Source: Cryptomeria japonica
Lineage: Eukaryota; Streptophyta; Pinopsida; Cupressales; Cupressaceae
Reading direction: 5' to 3'
NCBI RefSeq assembly: GCF_030272615.1
Contig: NC_081413.1
Span: forward strand, 144,122,476-144,186,475
DNA: 64,000 nt
The notes under the pieces were generated by a model that worked only from the letters and a program-made list of their open reading frames with translations, did no database searches and was not told the origin of the DNA. Positions 57,739 through 64,000 of the stretch are shown in pieces; within the stretch, counting starts at the first letter, position 1; each line of letters begins with the position of its first letter. The position numbers and the translations under genes were made by a program.

Positions 57739-59241
57739 TGTTGGCATATGTGCAGAACTTGATGACATGATGATATTGTATGTTGTCATTGATGTCAATA
57801 TATTGAAGTAAGAAAACTGGGAAGACAACCAGTATGATATTGTGAACCGGTATATGTGAGAATCGGTATGATAATGTGAACCAGTATATGTGAAAAAGTG
57901 AAGCGGTATGTTGGAATGAGAACCGGTATATGGGAAGTTTTGTATTGGGGTTTCATTTGGCATGACTACCAGTTGGTAGTCTCAACTTCAGGGTTTCCAG
58001 TTGATGCATTCCAAGCCCGTGTGATTCAACCGATGACATCTTGTGATGAGTTAGCATTGTAATGAAGACCAAATAGTGTTGCCACGCCAACCTTGTGCAC
58101 GTGAAAAATTTCCTTGAGGATCTTGCATGGAGATTGATCCTATCTACCTCGGGAATGGGCGAAGTCTCTGTAAACGGTGGACAATGCATGATGGGTTCTC
58201 AACTTCCTGAAGCGGTGAAGAATGAACATTGGAGAATGTCTTGAGATATGTTCAAGACTGTTGTATTCAATGCAATATGATTAATGGTCAGGATTGAACT
58301 GATTGAATTGTTAAACCTAAATGTTTAGGGTTTAGGGTTTATGCTACCGACCTATCTATTTCCTATAAGGTCGATGATGCTTTTCATTTTGAGGTTGCTA
58401 GCAAATGCTATGTGTGTATCCAAGTGAAGAGATACTTGACTCTTGCCAGATTGGAGAAGTGTATTGATACCTGCAGAGTGTGATTGCAGAAGCAAAGGAG
58501 CTAAAGTGGATCTGCCTTGCCATTGAGTGTTGTTATTAGATCAGTGTATTACCTGTTGACTTCTAACCATTTCAAAAGTTGGAAAATCCCTTAACCTAGT
58601 AGCTTTAACAGGCTTTTGTGTAAATCATTTAATAGGGTGACTCAATTCAATGAGTTCTTCAAATCCTATTGCAAGGTAACCTTTAACAGGGTTCTCACCT
58701 TTAACCGGGTATTTAGCCATCCCTTAACCAGGTGATCTTTAGCAAGATCAGTTCCTAGCAGAACCTATTGTAAAAGTCTTTAACCGGACTAGGCTCCTAA
58801 TAGACCGGACTTCAAAAGAGTTCAAAGAAGAGCTTGTGGGTATTCATCCCCACTGTGGTTTTTCCCAGTTGGGTTTCCACGTGAAAAATCAGTGTGTCAG
58901 GTGTGATGCTTCTCATGTGATGCTTTAATATCTTCTGTCAAGTGGTAAAGCATGTTGAATCGACAGTCATTATATTTTTGATGATATATTACTTGCTTAT
59001 GCATATGGGTGAAGTGGAAATGAGATATTAGATTGTGTAGAGATCTAAGTGTTTACCAGTTTATGTCTTTCATACTCTCACTGTGTTCTACCGGTAGTGC
59101 CTAGATTTAGATCGGTGTTACTGTTTACCAATTAAGTGCAGTCTTTGTAGTCAAATTGGTTCTGGGAAAGTTTTTGCCTATACTGATTCACCCCCCCTCT
59201 CAGTACCGGTTTGGTACTAACTGATTCATCATTATTCATCA
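57739..59241 (+). repeat. 5' LTR of copia D
   Basis: The LTR is 1,503 bp, starting TGTTGGCATATGTGC and ending TTCATCA. It carries tandem GAACCGGTATATG-like repeats (57843-57935), a CCTTAAC-GGG array (58585-58800), the hairpin (58855-58880) and a poly-C block near 59190. Confidence 0.93.
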
Positions 59242-59243
59242 AT

Positions 59244-59255
59244 TGGTATCAGAGC
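59244..59255 (+). promoter_or_regulatory. iMet primer-binding site, copia D
   Basis: Exact TGGTATCAGAGC lies 2 nt after the LTR. Confidence 0.93.
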
Positions 59256-59312
59256 ATCTTCCAGGTCGTCTGTGTTGTAAGCTTAACCACTTGAGGAAAA
59301 TATCCTACTCTA

Positions 59313-62300
59313 ATGATGAAGAGGGAAGGTCCAAAGTTCAATAGAGATAACTTCAAGATATGGAAGGACAGAATGAAGATCTACATTAGAAGCATGGGTG
59401 ATCAAATTTTGAGCTACGTTGAGAATGCTTATGTTATTCCTACCGGTACTCTCACCGATGATCAAAAAAGAGAGATTCAGGAGAATGGGCAAGTCATGGA
59501 AGCCCTAATCGGCAGTCCATCTGACATTGAGTTTATTGATGTTCAGGATAAAGATAATCCCAAAGAAGTATGGGATGCTCTAGAGAATATCTATGGCAGT
59601 GATGAGCATGTGAAACAAGCTAAGGAAGAGAGCCTTAGGGGAAATTTTGAAGATATGCGGATGGTTGAAGGAGAGACCATTCAACAATATGGAATAATAA
59701 TGAAAATTGTTGTTGGAGACATCAAGAGTGTAGGAGGTAAAATAGATGATTCCACTGTTGTTAGCAAAGTCTTGAGATCCTTATTACCAGTCTATGCAAT
59801 AAGGATTGCCTCTATTCAGGAGTTGAGGTCTATAGACAAGACAAAGGTATCCCTAGACTCCATCATTGCTAAGTTGATAGCTTATGAGCTAAATAATTAG
59901 GTTGGCAGTATTTAGAAAACTGAATCAGCCTTAAGAGCATCTGCAACACCATCTAGAAAGGGTAAAGAAGCTAGTACCAGTTGTGAACCAAGACAAAGAA
60001 GAGAAATGGATGATGAGGAGATCCTAATGGAATTTGAAGCTCTTCTTGCCAAGAGAATTCCTAAGGGAACAGGTAAATACAGAGGTAAGCTCCCTTTGAA
60101 ATGATTTTCTTGCAATAGGATAGGACACATTGTTGTAAACTGTCCTAATGGTGATAATAAGGACAAACCAGAGAAGTTCAAGAAGTTTAAAGGAGGAAAC
60201 AAGAGAAACTATTTTGTAGTAGTTGATGAAGGCGTCACTGATGAGGAATCAAAATATGAAGAAAGTGAAGACATTGTGTTTGTAGCAGTTAAGGAAGATG
60301 TGTCAAACAAGAAGGCTCTTGTATCCCACTTTGATAATTCCAATGAGTGGATTATTAACATTGGTTGTTCTCACCACATGACTGGTGAATGGAGTAAGTT
60401 TTTATCTCTGGAAGAGTATGATGGTGGTGTGGTCCGATTTGGTAATGATGCACCATGTATGGTAAAAGGCAGAGGGTCCATCTCTCTAAATGGAAAAAGC
60501 AGTGCTGATAATGTGTATTGGGTAGAAGGTCTCAGGCACAACCTTTTGAGTGTTGCCAAACTAAATGACAATGGATTCACTCTGGAATTCAAAGATGGAG
60601 TGTGCAAAATAAAAGGAAAGAGTGGTGAACTGATGGCCACCGGTATGCAGACCAAAGGTAACTTATTTCAGCTGAATGCAAATATCAGTACATGTCTAAT
60701 GGCTAAGTTTGATAATAGCTGGATATGGCATAGGAGACTCTGCCATGTAAACTTTGATAATATTGTGAAGGCCAATAAGATCAAGGCAGTCAGAGGATTT
60801 CCTGTGCTGAGAAAATCGGAGAATCCTTTGTGCAGAGAGTGTCAACTGGGGAAAATGTCTTCCTCAACATTCAAAGGTAAACCTTTCATTGTAGGCAATT
60901 TACTTGATCTTGTGCATACTGATTTGTGTGGTCCTATAAAAACTAGGAGTGTGCAAGGAGATAGGTACTTTCTGATTCTCACTGATGACTGCTCAAGAAT
61001 GACGTGGGTCACATTCTTGAAAGATAAGTATGAAGCTTTTGGAAAGTTCAAAGCTTTTAGAGCACTAGTCGAAAAGGAAAGTGGTAAGAGGGTTAAGTGC
61101 CTAAGAGCTGATCAAGGAGGAGAATTCACTTCCGGTGAATTCAAAAAGTACTATGAAGAGAATGACATCAAGAGGCAACTATCTTCCCTCCGGACTCCAC
61201 AACAGAATGGCCTAGCAGAGAGGAACAACCAGATTGTAGTTGAAGTAGCCAGAACGATGCTGATTCAAGGGAAGGTTGCTCACACCTTCTGGAGAGAAGC
61301 GACGAGCATTGCAGTCTACACTATGAACTGGGTACTCATCAAGAAAGGTAAGGATAAAACACCTTATGAGTATTGGACCGGTAAGACTCCTGTAGTAAGC
61401 TACTTTAGAGTGTTTGGTAGCAAATGTTATATCAAGAGGAGTGAACATCTCAAAGCAAGTTTGATGCAAAATGTGGTGAGGGAATATTCCTAGGATATTC
61501 CACCAAAAGCAAAGCTCTCAAGTGTTTCAACAATAGGACTCAAAAAATTGCTGAAAGTATTAATGTCAGAGTTGATGAAACCTCTGAGAAACCTAAGGAA
61601 ACTAGCAGTGAGCGAGTGGTAAATGAACTAGTTGTAACCTTTTGGGAACCGGTTGCAAAACAATATAGTACCAGTAACAGTGCTCCTACACCGGTAGCTA
61701 CTGATGCTGATGAAGAAGAGGATGAAGAAGAAAAGCAAGAGGAAACAACTAAGATCATTCCTAGGTATGTAAAGTTGAATCATGATCCAAAGTAGATCAT
61801 AGGAGACAAGGATGTAGGAATTCTTACAAGAAGAAAGGTCAGAAAAAATTCTTGCATGATCTCTGAATTTGAGCCTAAAACATTTAAAGAGGCACATAAC
61901 GATGAAGACTGGATCAAGGCAATGGAAGAGGAACTTGACTAGATAGAAAAGAATGGTACATGGTCTTTGGTACCCAGACCTGAGCATAAAAATGTCATTG
62001 GCACCAAATGGGTTTTCAGAAATAAGCTGAATGAAGATGGCACAGTGGTAAGAAACAAAGCCAAATTGGTGTGTAAGGGATATGCTCAAGAAGAAGGAGA
62101 AGACTATGGAGAAACCTTTGCTCTAGTAGCTAGATTGGAAGGAGTTCGTATGCTTCTTGCATATGCAACCTTCAAGGGATTCAAAGTATATCAAATGGAT
62201 GTAAAATCTGCATTTTTGAATGGAATACTTGAAGAGGAGGTGTATATAGAGCAACCAGATGGGTTTGCCCTATCAGAAGATAGTGACATGGTGTGTAGGC

Positions 62301-63406
62301 TACATAAAGCCCTGTATGGATTGAAGTAGGAACCTAGAGCATGGTATGAATGCTTACACTCCCATCTTGTGAAGATTGGATTTGAAAGAACAAGTGAAGA
62401 TAGCAATATCTATCTAAAGTCAGAAGGAGATTAGATTTTGATCTGTGAGGTATTTGTTGATGACATAATTTTTGGTGGAGATGACAAGATGAGTCATGAT
62501 TTTGCAGATGAGATGAAGAAGGAATTTGAGATGTCACTTATAGGGGAGATTAAGTTCTTCATTGGACTACAGATTCAACAAATGAAAGATGGTATCTTTA
62601 TCACTCAACCCAAGTATGTCAAAGAGGTGTTGAAGACATTTGGCATGGAAGATAGCAAACTGGTTGGTACACTGATGGTGACCAGTTGTAAACTATCAAA
62701 AGAGGATGATGCAACATTGGTGAATGAGAAGGAATACCGATCAATTATTGGTAAGTTGCACTATGTAGTACATAGCAGACCGGACATTGCACATGTAGTA
62801 GACATTACTACACAGTTCTAGAAAAGTCCAAGAGAATCCCACTTGGTAGCAGTCAAGCGGATTCTTAGATATCTGAAGGGAACTATTGACTATGGATTAT
62901 GGTATCCATACAGTAATGATTTCAACTTGAAAGTGTTCACAGATGCTGATTGGGCTGGTAATGTGGACGAACGGAAGAGCACAACCAGTGGTGCATTCTT
63001 TCTTGGTGGTAGACTGGTCTCATAGATGAGTAAGAAGTAGAGTTGTATCTCTCAGTCTTTAGCAGAAGCAGAATATGTTGCAGCATTTATGAACTACACC
63101 CAAACAATTTGGATGAAGCATGTATTAAGTGGATTCAAAGTTCCTGTATCTGAACCAATAAGTATATTTTGTGACAACACAAATGCAATTAACATTTCCA
63201 AGAATCCGGTTTTACATGCTAGAACCAAGCACTTCAAGCTCAAGTATCATTTCTTGAGGGAGAAGGTTCCAAACAAAGAGGTTGTATTGGAACATGTTTC
63301 CAGTAAGGAGCAGTTAGCAGACATATTCACCAACCCTCTACCGAAGGCTAGGCTTACCTATTTAAGAGGCAAATTAGGGGTGTTTCCCCTTCAAGAGGTG
63401 AACTAA
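59313..63406 (+). pseudogene. gag-pol: copia D gag-pol polyprotein, broken
   Basis: It starts MMKREGPKFNRDNFKIWK. Stops lie at 59898, 59913 and 60102 (the last replaces the first knuckle Cys). A frameshift lies near 61450, and further stops near 61795, 61939, 62326, 62433, 62818, 63023 and 63038. The protease motif is ruined (IINIGCSHHMT has no catalytic Asp). Integrase keeps HTDLCGP, LRADQGGEF and NGLAERNN. RT keeps [11 protein letters not shown] and [10 protein letters not shown]. RNase H keeps [10 protein letters not shown] and CDNTNAINIS. Order and length match copia C. Confidence 0.92.
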
Positions 63407-63648
63407 AGGTCTATGATCCACATCAATCAGGTATTGCATTGATAAATCTTTTTCAGGATTGGTGTGTTGAAGGATGCTACTCCTTAGGGGGAGCAACATA
63501 GTGGAACATAGTTGTTTGTGCCTTCACTTTGGCATTGTTGTCAAAGGGGGAGAAGATGTGAAGCGGAGAAGATATCTGTAGTATTGGGGAGAAGATGTGA
63601 AGCAGAGAGATATCTTTGTATATTGTCATCAATGCCAAAGGGGGAGAT
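63407..63648 (+). promoter_or_regulatory. 3' non-coding region and two purine tracts, copia D
   Basis: GGGGGAGCA lies near 63487. TTGTCAAAGGGGGAGA lies at 63538-63553 and TGCCAAAGGGGGAGAT abuts the LTR (63633-63648). The two tracts are 94 bp apart. Confidence 0.8.
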
Positions 63649-64000
63649 TGTTGGCATATGTGCAAAACTTGATGACATGATGATATTGTATGTTGTCATT
63701 GATGTCAATATATTGAAGTAAGCAAACTGGAAAGAGAACCGGTATGATATTGTGAACCAATATATGTGAGAATCGGTATGATAATGTGAACCGGTATATG
63801 TGAAAAAGTGAAACGGTATGTTGGAATGAGAACCGATATATGGGAAGTTTTGTATCACGGTTTCATTTGGCATGACTACCGGTTGGTAGTCTCAACTTCA
63901 GGGTTTCCTGTTGATACATTCCAAGCCTGTGTGATTCAACCGATGACATCTTGTGATGAGTTAGCATTGTAATGAAGACCAGATAGTGTTGCCACGTCAG
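63649..64000 (+). repeat. 3' LTR of copia D, first 352 bp
   Basis: It is direct to 57739 onward, with scattered substitutions, many of them A/G or C/T. It continues past the window end. Confidence 0.92.

Larger units (their letters stand above)
57739..64000 (+). mobile_element. Copia element D, nested in copia F, 3' LTR cut by window end
   Basis: The 5' LTR is 57739-59241 and the 3' LTR starts at 63649. The left target site is GTGTC (57734-57738); the right copy is outside. An iMet primer site, gag-pol and two purine tracts are present. It is a close relative of copia C (collinear proteins, same ATG context) but more decayed, with one frameshift and about ten stops. Confidence 0.93.

Overview
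This window holds no recognisable host gene, tRNA, rRNA, CRISPR array or bacterial-type operon. It is AT-rich plant nuclear DNA built almost entirely of LTR retrotransposons, mostly degenerate and nested inside each other. Long LTRs, initiator-Met primer sites (TGGTATCAGAGC), copia gag-pol polyproteins of seed-plant type and heavy decay by TAG/TGA codons point to a seed plant with a very large genome. A gymnosperm is my guess, but the sequence does not prove it.

Layout. (1) 1-6845, minus: a Ty3/gypsy-like element coding only gag and protease, with one LTR (6124-6845); its 3' end is outside the window. (2) 6846-7920, minus: the 3' end of a copia element. (3) 7921-16210, plus: the 3' part of a second gag-protease gypsy family. 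It is split by a complete non-autonomous LTR element (8293-15106, minus, duplication ATTTT) that carries a coiled-coil/zinc-knuckle ORF and a second ORF of about 1,000 codons, and no pol. (4) 16211-21059: a block with another decayed ORF of about 1,000 codons on the minus strand, its own TATA box, TTGAACC hairpins and possible inverted ends. (5) 21060-23477 and 31621-32875: unidentified AT-rich DNA flanking a decayed copia element (23478-31620), which contains a solo gypsy-type LTR (26939-28039). (6) 32876 to 54283 and beyond, plus: a gag-protease gypsy element of the family in (3). It is broken by an inverted solo LTR (35663-36814), by copia B (36985-52079), which itself contains copia C (41589-48996), and by minus-strand copia F (54284-57738 and beyond), which contains copia D (57739 to past 64000).

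How the parts relate. Full-length copias B to E share one plan: LTR, iMet primer site, gag with one CCHC knuckle, protease, integrase, RT, RNase H, two or more purine tracts, LTR. This looks Sirevirus-like. All are dead as read: C has only nonsense codons, while D and E also have frameshifts. The two gypsy families and the 8293-15106 element lack pol and would have needed enzymes from other elements. The most unusual content is the pair of decayed ORFs of about 1,000 codons (9540-12620 and 17093-20150), which look distantly related to each other and match no standard retrotransposon domain I recognise.
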